NCBI GenBank assembly: GCA_027489375.1
Contig: JAIXZW010000003.1
Coordinates: 248,001 to 312,000 of the forward strand
Reading direction: 5' to 3'
Length of the DNA: 64,000 nt
Source: Paracoccaceae bacterium
GTDB taxonomy: Bacteria; Pseudomonadota; Alphaproteobacteria; Rhodobacterales; Rhodobacteraceae
Shown: positions 43,006-52,115 of the stretch, in pieces
How positions within the stretch are numbered: position 1 is the stretch's first letter
Layout: each line of letters starts with the position of its first letter
Made by a program: the position numbers and the translations under genes
Notes under the pieces: model-generated
Database searches by the model: none
What the model was told of the DNA's origin: nothing
The model's input: the letters and a program-made list of their open reading frames with translations, nothing else

Positions 43006-44003
43006 GCGGGTCGCTGGAGCTGCGGGGCGTCACCAAGCGGTTCGGCGCGACCGAGGTGATCAAGGGCGTGGACCTGTCGGTCGCGGCGGGGGAGTTCTGC
43101 GTTTTCGTCGGGCCTTCGGGCTGCGGGAAGTCGACGTTACTGCGGATGATCGCGGGGCTTGAGGATGTGAGCAGCGGGGATGTCAGTCTTGACGGGCAGC
43201 GCATCAACGATGTGGCTCCGGCCAAGCGGGAAATCGCGATGGTGTTCCAGACCTATGCGCTTTACCCGCATCTGACCGTCCGCGACAACATGGGGCTGGC
43301 GCTGAAACAGGCGGGGGAGAGCCGCGCGAAGATAGATCAGGCCATCGGCGTGGCGTCGAACATGCTGGCGCTGGGCGATTATCTGGAACGGCGGCCTGCC
43401 GAGCTTTCGGGCGGGCAGCGGCAGCGGGTGGCCATCGGGCGGGCCATCGTGCGGACGCCGAAGCTGTTTTTGTTCGACGAGCCGCTTTCGAACCTTGACG
43501 CCGCCTTGCGGGTGGCGACGCGGATCGAGATTGCGCGGCTGCACCGCGAACTGGGTGCGACGATGGTTTATGTGACGCATGACCAGATCGAGGCGATGAC
43601 CTTGGCCGACAAGATCGTGGTCTTGCGGGCGGGGCGGGTGGAGCAGGTCGGTGCGCCGATGGAGCTTTACAACAACCCCGCGAATACCTTTGTGGCGGGG
43701 TTCATCGGCAGTCCGCAGATGAACTTCCTGAAAGCCGGAGCCTTGGGGCAGCGGGGCGAGACGGTGGGGATCAGGCCCGAGCATCTGGCGATTTCGGCCA
43801 CAAGCGGAGAGATTGCGGGCAAGATCAGCCATGTGGAAAAGCTGGGTGGCGAGACGCTGGTCTATGTGCGCAGCGAGGCCCACGGGCTGCTGACCGTGCG
43901 GCTGTTCGGCGAGCATGATTTCACCGTGGATGCGGGTGCGTGGCTGACGCCGGATATGGCCCGTGCCTTCCATTTCGGGGCGGACGGGGTGCGGTTGCGC
44001 TGA
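43002..44003 (+). CDS. ABC transporter ATP-binding protein, MalK/UgpC type
   Basis: A 333-residue ATPase for the uptake system. Walker A GPSGCGKST at about 32-40, Q loop MVFQTYALYPH, signature LSGGQRQRVAIGRA, Walker B LFLFDEPLSNLD and switch His in VYVTHDQ are intact. The C-terminal part is a TOBE domain with GIRPEHLAI. It is shorter than typical 360-residue members because the second TOBE strand set is reduced. GTG start overlapping the oxidoreductase stop (GTGA). Confidence 0.93.
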   Translation: MSGSLELRGVTKRFGATEVIKGVDLSVAAGEFCVFVGPSGCGKSTLLRMIAGLEDVSSGDVSLDGQRINDVAPAKREIAMVFQTYALYPHLTVRDNMGLALKQAGESRAKIDQAIGVASNMLALGDYLERRPAELSGGQRQRVAIGRAIVRTPKLFLFDEPLSNLDAALRVATRIEIARLHRELGATMVYVTHDQIEAMTLADKIVVLRAGRVEQVGAPMELYNNPANTFVAGFIGSPQMNFLKAGALGQRGETVGIRPEHLAISATSGEIAGKISHVEKLGGETLVYVRSEAHGLLTVRLFGEHDFTVDAGAWLTPDMARAFHFGADGVRLR

Positions 44004-44055
44004 AACCTTTCCGTGAGAAAGAAGCAACATATGGCATGCGGGGACGCATAATTTA

Positions 44056-44090
44056 CCACCATTGCGCGATTGGACTGGAAATAATGGTGG
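44056..44090. promoter_or_regulatory. inverted repeat upstream of adhesin operon
   Basis: Perfect 8-bp arms CCACCATT (44056-44063) and AATGGTGG (44083-44090), 27 bases centre to centre, in a 183-base AT-richer gap before the adhesin gene. A direct repeat GGCCAAA lies nearby at about 44116-44134. A regulator-binding role is a guess. Confidence 0.4.
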
Positions 44091-44186
44091 AAGCGGGTTA
44101 ATTGTGGCGGCAATAGGCCAAAGATATGGCCAAATAATAAGTGTCCGGGCTGCGTGAACGGTTCGGTTTTGAGGCGGAGTTAGGTA

Positions 44187-46871
44187 ATGAGTGCAGCGAT
44201 TGATTTCGCTGTCCGCAGTTCTGCGGGCGGCACGACCAACGGCATCGTTGGTGGCGATGATCAGGCGAACTTCATCCAAGTGGGTGCTGGTGACAGCATC
44301 TCGCTGAACGTCTCGAAAGAAAGCGTTCTGGGGTATCAGCGGGTCGAGAGCGATCTGGTGGTCGAACTTGCCGATGGCAGCACGGTGGTGTTGCTGGGGT
44401 GGTTCAACGCGCCCGAAGGGGTGGTCAACCACCTTTACCTCAGCTCGGACGGGCAGATTGCCGAGGTGCTGCTGACCAATGGCAGCGACGGGTTCATGGT
44501 CGCGGATTACGGGCCTGTCTCGAACTACGACAAATGGAGCCCGCTTGACGATCTGCGCTTCGACAGCGGTGATCCGGTCGTCGCTTCGGCGGGTGCGACG
44601 AACGAGCCTGCGGGCATGGGGCTCTTTACGCCCGCGCTGCTGGGCATGGGCGGCGGCGGGCTTGGCGCGGCGGCTTTGGGCGGTGCGGCGCTGGCGGGCG
44701 GCGCGGCCGTTCTGGGCGGTGGCGGTTCGGGCAGCGGGGGAGGTGGCGGCGTGGCCCCCAATCCGCTGGATGTGGGCACGGTGGCCGGTGACGATCTGGT
44801 CAACAAGACCGAGCAGCAGCAGCCCGTGGTGATCGGCGGAACGGCTTCCGCCGGATCGACGGTGACGGTCACGATTCCGGGTGTGGTGAACGCTGTGCCC
44901 GTAACGGCGGACGGGCAGGGGAACTGGACCTATCCGATCCCGGGCGGGACGCTGGCGGATGGCACGTATACGGTGACGGCCACCACGACGAACGGCGCGG
45001 GCCAGACGTCGACCGCCACGGGGTCCTTTGTCGTCGATACCGTGACGCAGGTGAATTTCAACAGCACGGCAGGGCATGCGGTGCTTGGCGACGGTTACGT
45101 GAACCTTGCGGAATCGCAGCGGCCGATGACCATCACGGGCAAGGCCGAGGCGGGCAGCACCAAGGTGGAGCTGTCGTGGCAGGGCCAGACCTATGCGGCC
45201 ACGGTGGATGCGGCGGGCAACTGGAGCGCCACGCTGCCTGCGGGTGCTGCGGGGAACGTAAGCGGGGCGACGGTGATGACCGTCACCTCGACCGACCGCG
45301 CGGGAAATACGGGTCAGAATACGCTGAACGTGACGGTCGATCTGGAGGCGGGGGTTGCGGTCACGTCGCAGCCCGGCGGGGCGGACCGCGTGCTTTCGGG
45401 GGCCGAGCAGACGGCGGGCTTTGTGCTGACTGGCACGGCGGATGCGGGGGCGACGGTCTATGTGAGCTACATGGGCCAAAGCCGCACCGCCGTGGCGGAC
45501 GGGCAGGGGAACTGGTCGCTGAGCTACAGCGCGGCGCAGCTTGCCAGTGGCGAGATTGCGAGCGGTGCGGCGGGCGGGCGGTTCGAGGTCTATTCGGTCG
45601 ATCTGGCGCAGAACCGCAGCGCGACGGTGACGAAGGACTTTGCCGTCGATACGCTGGTCCGCGACTTCAGCTTCGCCAATCCCGATCTGGTGGGCGCGGT
45701 GAACAGCGGGGCGCTGGACGGGCAGAAGCTGAACGCGGCCGAGCGGGCGGACGGGTTGCTGGTCAATGGCACGGTCGAGCCGGGGTCGATGGTGACGATT
45801 TCGGTCGGCGCAAATTCGACCACGGTGCAGGCGGTGGGTGGAAACTGGTCGTATCGCATTCCGGCCGCGTGGCTGCCCGAGGGGTCGAACACGCAGGCCA
45901 TCGTCAAGGTGCAGGCCACGGATGTCTATGGCAACGCATCGGCATGGCAGGAAAAGACGGTCCTGATCGACACCTCGGTCACGAACTTTGCCAAGAGCGA
46001 CGTGAGCTTCGGTTTCGGGGCGGACAACATGCTGAACGCCAAGGAGGCGGCGGCGGGTGTGCCTGTCAGTGGCAAGGCCGAGGCGGGGTCTTCGGTCACG
46101 GTGACGGTGAACGGGGTAAGCCATACGGTGCTGGCCGATGCCAATGGCATCTGGACGACGACCTTTACCCGCGCGGAACTGCCGAGCGGCGAATTTGCCG
46201 CCCTGCCCGCATCGGTGCGGGCGGTGGACCCGAACGGGAACGTGGCCGAGCACAGCTTCACCTTCGGGGTGGATACGGTCGCGCCGACCTCGCCCGACTG
46301 GGTGCAGGATGCGGGGGGCGGCGGGGCGCTGAGCGGGGTTTTCACCACCTATTCGCCGGATACCTACACCTATCATTCGGTCGCGGCTGCGGGGCAGGCC
46401 GTGGACATCTCGCCTCCGGCGGGTGTGTTCCGCACGCCGGTCAATGTGGGCGGGCAGGTGGTGGACAGCGAGTTGGCACTGTTTTCGTCGAACGTGCCGG
46501 ATGGCAGCTATCTGGTGATCCGCGACGTGGATACTGCGGGGAACGAGTCGAGCACGCTTTACCTGCGCACGACGGTGGCGACCGATGTCGACCTGTCGCG
46601 TCCGGGATTGGCGGGGTTCGATATCGCCACCGTGGACCTGAGTTCGACCCAAGGGCGGCTGACGATCACGGAAGCGCAGCTCAACGCGATCACGGGGCCG
46701 GACCACAAGCTGGTGGTGCGCGGCGGGGCGGACGATCAGGTCAGCCTTGTCGGGGCGACGGCCACGAACCAGACGCACACCGACGCGGATGGCCACCATT
46801 ACGCGGTCTATACGCTGAACGGGAACACGGTTTTCGTCGACGAAGACATCACCAACCGATCGGTGATCTGA
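44187..46871 (+). CDS. Bap-like adhesin, type I secretion substrate
   Basis: An 894-residue surface protein without a Sec signal. Residues about 1-105 form a BapA prefix-like domain (NFIQVGAGDSISLNVSKESV, LLGWFNAPEGVVNHLYL); 150-188 is a Gly/Ala-rich plug; about 190-740 hold five to six Ig-like repeats, each with a VDT start and a G(Q/N)GNW turn; the C-terminus has TITEAQLNAITGPDHKLVV and a Val/Asp-rich NTVFVDEDITNRS end typical of type I secretion signals. It is small for a family whose members often exceed several thousand residues, and no RTX nonapeptides are seen. It is followed by its OMP, ABC and MFP genes in one operon. Confidence 0.83.
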   Translation: MSAAIDFAVRSSAGGTTNGIVGGDDQANFIQVGAGDSISLNVSKESVLGYQRVESDLVVELADGSTVVLLGWFNAPEGVVNHLYLSSDGQIAEVLLTNGSDGFMVADYGPVSNYDKWSPLDDLRFDSGDPVVASAGATNEPAGMGLFTPALLGMGGGGLGAAALGGAALAGGAAVLGGGGSGSGGGGGVAPNPLDVGTVAGDDLVNKTEQQQPVVIGGTASAGSTVTVTIPGVVNAVPVTADGQGNWTYPIPGGTLADGTYTVTATTTNGAGQTSTATGSFVVDTVTQVNFNSTAGHAVLGDGYVNLAESQRPMTITGKAEAGSTKVELSWQGQTYAATVDAAGNWSATLPAGAAGNVSGATVMTVTSTDRAGNTGQNTLNVTVDLEAGVAVTSQPGGADRVLSGAEQTAGFVLTGTADAGATVYVSYMGQSRTAVADGQGNWSLSYSAAQLASGEIASGAAGGRFEVYSVDLAQNRSATVTKDFAVDTLVRDFSFANPDLVGAVNSGALDGQKLNAAERADGLLVNGTVEPGSMVTISVGANSTTVQAVGGNWSYRIPAAWLPEGSNTQAIVKVQATDVYGNASAWQEKTVLIDTSVTNFAKSDVSFGFGADNMLNAKEAAAGVPVSGKAEAGSSVTVTVNGVSHTVLADANGIWTTTFTRAELPSGEFAALPASVRAVDPNGNVAEHSFTFGVDTVAPTSPDWVQDAGGGGALSGVFTTYSPDTYTYHSVAAAGQAVDISPPAGVFRTPVNVGGQVVDSELALFSSNVPDGSYLVIRDVDTAGNESSTLYLRTTVATDVDLSRPGLAGFDIATVDLSSTQGRLTITEAQLNAITGPDHKLVVRGGADDQVSLVGATATNQTHTDADGHHYAVYTLNGNTVFVDEDITNRSVI

Positions 46872-46881
46872 GCGGGTCATC

Positions 46882-48225
46882 ATGGGTCCCAAATCATGCC
46901 TTTGGTCGGTCGGAGGGGCAGCGAAACGGTTGCCCGCCGCACTGGCCTTGGCGGTGCTGCTCTCGGGGTGTCTGGACGGGTTGCAGGCGTCCGGATTGCA
47001 GGGTTTCGGCAAGGGCCGTGCTCCGGCAGGCGATATGGAGCGCAAGGATTTTGCCGCCGAGGGCAGCACCGCCACCAATTCGGATGTGATCGCCGATCTT
47101 CGGTCGCGGCGGTCGGTCGTGCCTGCGGGCGGAAGCTATGCGGCGGTGGCGCGGGCGGTGACGCTGGCGTCGAGAGGTGCGTCGGCGGCAGAATTGCGGA
47201 TGGCGCGCTTGCAGCAGGAGGCGGTGGACAAGAACTGGCTGCCGAGCATCGGACCCGTCGTCACGCTGGACAGTCTGGGTGTGATGGCGGCGCAGATCGT
47301 GGCCGAGATGGCGCTGATCGACAACGGGCGGCGCAAGGCCGAGCGGGCGGTTGCGGCGGCGGATGTGGATGTGGCGGCGGTCGTGCTGGCCGCCGATGCC
47401 AACGAACGCGTGCGGCAGGGGCTGGAGCTTTACATCAGGGCCGAACAGGCGCGGGCGCAGGCGGCGGTGGCGCAGCGCGGGGTGGAGCGGCTTTCGGCAC
47501 TTCAGGACATGGTGAGCGAGCGTGTCGGTGGCGGGTTGTCCGACCGATCCGAAGAGCGGATCGCCGTGCAGAAAAAGGCCGAGATGCAGGCGACCTATGC
47601 AAGCGACATGCAGGCGGCGGCGCGGGCGCTGGATGAACTGGCGATGCTGGCGGGGCGGCCCTTGGCGGGGTTGCGGGGGCTGGATACCCTCGCCCCTGCC
47701 GATGCCGTGCCGTTACCCGTGCTGAAGGCGCAGGGCGAGGGGGCGCGGGCAATCGCCGTGGCGCGGGCCGAGCGTGCGGGCGCGCTTCCCGGTCTGGCGG
47801 CGACGGCCTCGGTCGATGGTGCGGGGGCGATGCGGTCGGGGCTGCGGCTGGGGGGGAGCACCCTTGGCTTCGGCACGGGCGCGAAGATCAGGGCTTTGGA
47901 CGCGACGCCCGAACTTGTCGAGCGGCAGGTGGCGCAGGCAGGGCAGGATGCGGCGCGGCGGATCGGCACCGCCGCGGGCGAGATTTCGGAACTGCGTCTG
48001 CGGCAAAGCCAAGGGGCCGAGGTGTTGCGGCAGACGATGGGGAACCTCGATCTTTTCGTGGAGCAGTACCGGGCGGGGCGGCGGTCGCTGGTCGAGCTTG
48101 TCGGGCAATATGACGGCGCGCTGCGGCTGGAACGGGATCAGGCCGCGCTTGTCTACGAGATCGCGCTGCGCGAGGTGGAGATCGCGGCGCTGCGCGGGGT
48201 GCTGGTGGACGGGATGCCGAAGTGA
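46882..48225 (+). CDS. TolC-family outer-membrane lipoprotein
   Basis: A 447-residue outer-membrane efflux component. The signal peptide ends in a lipobox LLSGC, so it is lipid-anchored like the NodT/CusC branch. The body is long alpha-helix with heptads (AELRMARLQQEAVDK, ANERVRQGLELYIRAEQARAQ) and a late VEQYRAGRRSLVELVGQYDGALRLERDQ typical of LapE/TolC repeats. It provides the outer-membrane duct for the adhesin. Start 10 bases after the adhesin stop; it overlaps the ABC gene by four bases. Confidence 0.87.
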   Translation: MGPKSCLWSVGGAAKRLPAALALAVLLSGCLDGLQASGLQGFGKGRAPAGDMERKDFAAEGSTATNSDVIADLRSRRSVVPAGGSYAAVARAVTLASRGASAAELRMARLQQEAVDKNWLPSIGPVVTLDSLGVMAAQIVAEMALIDNGRRKAERAVAAADVDVAAVVLAADANERVRQGLELYIRAEQARAQAAVAQRGVERLSALQDMVSERVGGGLSDRSEERIAVQKKAEMQATYASDMQAAARALDELAMLAGRPLAGLRGLDTLAPADAVPLPVLKAQGEGARAIAVARAERAGALPGLAATASVDGAGAMRSGLRLGGSTLGFGTGAKIRALDATPELVERQVAQAGQDAARRIGTAAGEISELRLRQSQGAEVLRQTMGNLDLFVEQYRAGRRSLVELVGQYDGALRLERDQAALVYEIALREVEIAALRGVLVDGMPK

Positions 48226-50411
48226 CGCGGGTTGTCAGCTTCGACATGCATCCGATGCGGTCGGCGGGGGTGACGATCCAGCCGCCGAAACCTGCCGCGG
48301 CGGTCGAGGCGGGGCCGTTGCAGGTGCGGGCGCGGCTGGCATCCACCGCCGCCGCGCTTGTCGGCAGCGAGGTTCCGACGAGCGATCTTGTCGAGGCGCT
48401 GGTCAAGGCGGGGGCGGGCGAAAGACCCGCGCTTGCAGCGCTGGGCGATGCCCTGCGCCATGTGGCGGGGCTTTCGGTCCGGCTTGTCACGCAAAAGGAG
48501 ATCGGGGCGGCCGACCTGCCCGCGCTGGCCGAAATGGCGGGCGGACACGTCGTGCTGGTGCTTTCGCTGTCGGCGATCACCGCAACGATCTTCGATGCCG
48601 GCGTCGCGGAGCGTCGGACGGAAGTCCCGCTTGAAGAGTTCCTGCCCGCCTTTGCGGGAAAGCTGCTTGTCGTCCGTGCGCCCTTTGCGCAGGTCGAGGC
48701 GCGCCATGCCGAGGCGGGGGGCGAGGCGCATTGGTTCTGGGGCGAGTTCAAGCGGCACAAGCGGGCGATGGGCGAGGTGGCGGCGGCCTCTCTGGTGTCG
48801 AACCTGCTGGCGGCCGGGATCGCGCTTTATTCGCTGCAAATCTATGACCGCGTGATCCCGCATCAAAGCGAGCCGACGCTGTGGGTCCTGTCGCTGGGCG
48901 CGTTTCTGGCGATTGCGATGGACAGCGCGTTGCGGGTGGCGCGGTCGGCGCTGATGGATGCGACCGGAAAGCGGATCGAGCTGGATGTTCAGGGGCGGCT
49001 GATGCAGCGGCTTTTGGGGATGAAGGCCGATCCGGTGGCGGGGAAACCTTCGGTCCTCTTTGCCGCGATGCGGGATTTCGGGTCGGTGCGCGAGTTCTTT
49101 ACCGCAAGCACCATCGGGACGGTGGCGGATTTGCCGTTCCTTTTCATCTTTCTGGCACTGGTTGCCATGATCGGCGGGAACATCGTCTGGGTCTTGATCG
49201 CGGGCGGGATTTTGATGGTGGTGCCGGGGTTCCTGCTGCAACGGCGGATGGTGGCGCTGACCCATGCGACCCAAGGGGCGAGCACGCGGTCGGCCAAGCT
49301 TTTGTACGAGGCGGTGTTCGAGCACGAGACATTGACCACCCAGCGGGGCGAGGAAAAGGTGGCGCGGCTGTGGGCCGAACTGGTCGCGCTGTCGGCGGCG
49401 AAGTCGTCGGACCAGCGGTTGCTGACGACCTGGCTGACGACCTGGGCGCAGGGGGTGCAGCAGGCGACCTATATTCTGGCGATCATGGTCGGCACCTACG
49501 AGGTGTTCGCGGGCACCTATACGGTCGGCACGATCATCGCCGTGTCGATGCTGACGAGCCGGACCTTGGCACCGCTTGCGGCGCTGTCGGGGACGCTGGC
49601 GCGGTGGTCGAATGTGAAGGCGGCGTTGCAGGGTTTGGAGGCCGTCGCCAATGCCGCGCAGCGCGAGGAGCCGGGCCGCGCCTATCTGCGGCGCGAGCGG
49701 TTGAAGGGCGGGTTCGAATTGCGGGCGGTGGAGTTCCGCTACGACCCGAAGGCGAGTGCCACGGTCGATGTGCCGGCGCTGGCGATTCCGGCGGGGCAGC
49801 ATGTGGCCGTGCTGGGGGCGAACGGGTCGGGGAAATCGACGCTGCTGAAGCTGCTGGCGGGTTTGTATGAGCCGACGGGCGGGCGGGTGATGCTGGACGG
49901 GCTGGACCTTGGCCAGATCCACCCGCGCGATTTGCGGCGGCAGGTCGGTTATCTGGGGCAGGAGGTGCGGCTGTTTTCCGGCACGCTGCGGACGAACCTG
50001 ACGATGAACGCGCTGGAGCGGGATGACGAGCGGCTTCTGGCCGCGCTGGATTTCGCGGGGCTGGGGCCGTTCGTGCGCAGCCATCCGCGGGGGCTGGACC
50101 TTGAAATCCGCGAGATGGGCGAGGGGGTTTCGGTGGGGCAGCGCCAGAGCCTTGGCTGGGCGCGGTTGTGGTTGCAGGACCCTGCGGTTGCCATTCTGGA
50201 CGAACCCACGGCGGCGCTGGACCAGACGCTGGAGGCGACCTTGGTGTCGCGGCTTGGCGGTTGGCTTGCGGGACGGACGGCGGTGATCGCCACGCACCGG
50301 ATTCCGATTTTGCAACTGACGCAGCGGACCGTGATCTTGCAGGGCGGCAAGCTGGCGGTGGACGGGCCGCGCGATGCGGTGCTGGCGCATCTGGCCAAGG
50401 GGGCGCAATGA
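48222..50411 (+). CDS. type I secretion ABC transporter (permease-ATPase)
   Basis: A 729-residue fused exporter. An N-terminal domain (about 1-165) resembles a C39-like domain without a catalytic Cys; then come membrane segments about 185-450, and the ATPase with Walker A LGANGSGKST and Walker B VAILDEPTAALD. The ABC signature is degenerate, VSVGQ in place of LSGGQ, though the following RQS is kept. It resembles LapB-type exporters that carry large adhesins. GTG start overlapping the OMP stop (GTGA). It overlaps the HlyD gene by four bases. Confidence 0.9.
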   Translation: MTRVVSFDMHPMRSAGVTIQPPKPAAAVEAGPLQVRARLASTAAALVGSEVPTSDLVEALVKAGAGERPALAALGDALRHVAGLSVRLVTQKEIGAADLPALAEMAGGHVVLVLSLSAITATIFDAGVAERRTEVPLEEFLPAFAGKLLVVRAPFAQVEARHAEAGGEAHWFWGEFKRHKRAMGEVAAASLVSNLLAAGIALYSLQIYDRVIPHQSEPTLWVLSLGAFLAIAMDSALRVARSALMDATGKRIELDVQGRLMQRLLGMKADPVAGKPSVLFAAMRDFGSVREFFTASTIGTVADLPFLFIFLALVAMIGGNIVWVLIAGGILMVVPGFLLQRRMVALTHATQGASTRSAKLLYEAVFEHETLTTQRGEEKVARLWAELVALSAAKSSDQRLLTTWLTTWAQGVQQATYILAIMVGTYEVFAGTYTVGTIIAVSMLTSRTLAPLAALSGTLARWSNVKAALQGLEAVANAAQREEPGRAYLRRERLKGGFELRAVEFRYDPKASATVDVPALAIPAGQHVAVLGANGSGKSTLLKLLAGLYEPTGGRVMLDGLDLGQIHPRDLRRQVGYLGQEVRLFSGTLRTNLTMNALERDDERLLAALDFAGLGPFVRSHPRGLDLEIREMGEGVSVGQRQSLGWARLWLQDPAVAILDEPTAALDQTLEATLVSRLGGWLAGRTAVIATHRIPILQLTQRTVILQGGKLAVDGPRDAVLAHLAKGAQ

Positions 50412-51583
50412 CCACCTTCGACATGCCACTGGACGGATCGGCGCGGCGGGCGGGCTGGACCGTCTGGCTGATCGTGGCAACGCTCGGGGCGTTCCTGCTG
50501 TGGGCGCATTTCGCATGGGTGGACGAGATCGTGCGCGCGCCGGGGCAGGTGGTGCCGTCGAGCAGGCCGCAGATCATCCAGAACCTTGAAGGCGGCATTT
50601 TGGCCGAACTGTCGGTGGCCGAGGGCGATGTGGTGCAGGCGGGCCAGACCCTCGCACGGTTGCAGGGGACGCAGTATCAGGCAACGGTGGATGACCTGAC
50701 CGACCAGATCGCGGCGCTGGACATCCGGCGGTTGCGGCTTGAGGCGGAAGAGGCGGGCAAGGCCGAATTCGACGTGCCTGCCGAGGAAGCGGCGCGGGTG
50801 CCGGATATCGTCGCCTCGGAACGGGCGCTGCTGGCGGCGCGGCAGACGGATTTCGACGCCAAGCGCAGCGGGGCCGAGGCGGTGCTGAAACAGGCCGCGC
50901 GCGAGCTTGAGATGACGCAGAAGATGTTCGACCGCGACGTGGCGGCCGAGGTCGAGGTGACGCGGGCGAAGAAGGAAAAGAATGACGCCGAAGCGCGGCT
51001 GAACGAGGTGATCACGACGACGAAGCTCGACCGTGCGGCGGAATATGCCAAGGTGCAGGCGGATCTGGCCTCGTTCCGGCAGAAGCTGAAACTGTCGCAG
51101 GACCAGTTGGCGCGGACGGTTCTGGTGGCGCCGATGCGCGGGGTGGTGAACCGTCTGGCGATCACCACGATCGGCGGGGTGGTGCGTCCGGGAGAGGAAA
51201 TCCTCGAGATCATCCCGCTGGACGAGGAGTTGTTCATCGAGGCCAAGGTGAAGCCCGCCGATATCGCATCGGTGCGGCAGGGGCAGGAGGCGACGGTGAA
51301 GCTGTCGGCCTATGACTATACGATCTACGGCACGTTGAAGGGGGCTGTGACCTTCATTTCGGCGGATACGTTCAAGGACGAACGCTCACGCGATCCGAAT
51401 GGCGACCCGCATTACAAGGTGACGCTGCGGGTGGATATGGAAAAGCTGACCGGGCGGCAGCAGACCTTGGAAATCCGGCCGGGGATGCAGGCCGAGGTGG
51501 AATTGCTGACGGGCGGCAAGACGGTGCTGACTTACCTCACCAAGCCGCTGTGGCGGGGGTCGGAGGCGCTGACGGAGCGGTAG
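50408..51583 (+). CDS. type I secretion membrane-fusion protein (HlyD family)
   Basis: A 391-residue periplasmic adaptor. One membrane anchor at about 17-36, then VRAPGQVVPSSRPQIIQNLEGG, the lipoyl-like half, a long coiled coil (about 110-235) with KKEKNDAEARLNEV, and the returning ARTVLVAPMRGVVNRL half with PGEEILEIIPLD. All landmarks of LapC/HlyD proteins are present. It links the ABC exporter to the TolC-like duct and ends the operon. Confidence 0.92.
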   Translation: MTTFDMPLDGSARRAGWTVWLIVATLGAFLLWAHFAWVDEIVRAPGQVVPSSRPQIIQNLEGGILAELSVAEGDVVQAGQTLARLQGTQYQATVDDLTDQIAALDIRRLRLEAEEAGKAEFDVPAEEAARVPDIVASERALLAARQTDFDAKRSGAEAVLKQAARELEMTQKMFDRDVAAEVEVTRAKKEKNDAEARLNEVITTTKLDRAAEYAKVQADLASFRQKLKLSQDQLARTVLVAPMRGVVNRLAITTIGGVVRPGEEILEIIPLDEELFIEAKVKPADIASVRQGQEATVKLSAYDYTIYGTLKGAVTFISADTFKDERSRDPNGDPHYKVTLRVDMEKLTGRQQTLEIRPGMQAEVELLTGGKTVLTYLTKPLWRGSEALTER

Positions 51584-51616
51584 GGCAATTTTCCCCGAAG
51601 GAATTTGGCGCGGGTC

Positions 51617-52012
51617 TTAGCGTCCCGTCAATTCGCGGCGGGCAAGGGCGGCGAGGAAGGCCGAGCGCGTCATGTTGCGCGACTTTGCCACCGCGTCGAT
51701 GGCGCGCAACAGGCCACGGTCGAGCGAGATGTTGGCGCGGACCTGCATGCCGTCGGGGGCGACGTAAGGGACCGACAGCAGGGTTGCGCCATTGGCCAAA
51801 GCGTCGACCACGGCGGGATCGGCGCGGAGGGCCGACAGGGGGCGGGGTTCGGGTTCGGGGGCGTCCTCGAAGTAAAGGTCGAAGGCTTCGGCGGCTTTGG
51901 CGGGGATATCGTCCCAGCCATCGGCTGCCGAGAAGCAACCCGGAAGGTCGGGGAAGGACAGGCCATAGGCGCTGTCGCCTTCCTGATGCACGAGCGCGGT
52001 GTAGAAGCGCAT
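51617..52012 (-). CDS. hicB: HicB-family antitoxin, no HicA partner
   Basis: A 131-residue HicB. The N-terminal partial RNase H-like fold shows AYGLSFPDLPGCFSAADGWDD; the C-terminal part is a ribbon-helix-helix DNA-binding unit (VRANISLDRGLLRAIDAVAKS and RSAFLAALARREL). HicB normally neutralises and represses HicA, encoded just upstream. The 100 bases upstream contain no HicA-like frame, so it is orphaned or acts as a stand-alone regulator. A 26-base imperfect palindrome lies 27 bases upstream of its start. Confidence 0.85.
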   Translation of the reverse strand: MRFYTALVHQEGDSAYGLSFPDLPGCFSAADGWDDIPAKAAEAFDLYFEDAPEPEPRPLSALRADPAVVDALANGATLLSVPYVAPDGMQVRANISLDRGLLRAIDAVAKSRNMTRSAFLAALARRELTGR

Positions 52013-52038
52013 TTGGTCCCCTCAATATGGATTGCTTA

Positions 52039-52064
52039 TTTTTACGCACATATATGCGCAAAAA
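52039..52064. promoter_or_regulatory. palindromic candidate operator upstream of hicB
   Basis: An AT-rich 26-base imperfect palindrome with TTTTT and AAAAA ends around GCACATATATGCGC; 11 of 13 positions pair. Position and shape suit autoregulation by the HicB ribbon-helix-helix. Confidence 0.45.
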
Positions 52065-52115
52065 TGGGTTTGGTCCACGTTGGAAACGTTCTTTGGTTAA
52101 CGGAACCTTGCCGTC

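Noticed and set aside
44187..46871. RTX-type calcium-binding repeats in the adhesin
   Set aside because: No GGXGXDXUX nonapeptides are present; the repeats are Ig-like.
43137..47078. 1313-codon reverse open frame opposite the ABC ATPase and adhesin
   Set aside because: Arg/His/Pro-rich antisense translation caused by the GC bias of third positions; no domain signal.
52013..52115. HicA toxin gene upstream of hicB
   Set aside because: The gap is about 100 bases, and none of its reverse-strand frames shows a HicA-like GSHH or VPHP motif.
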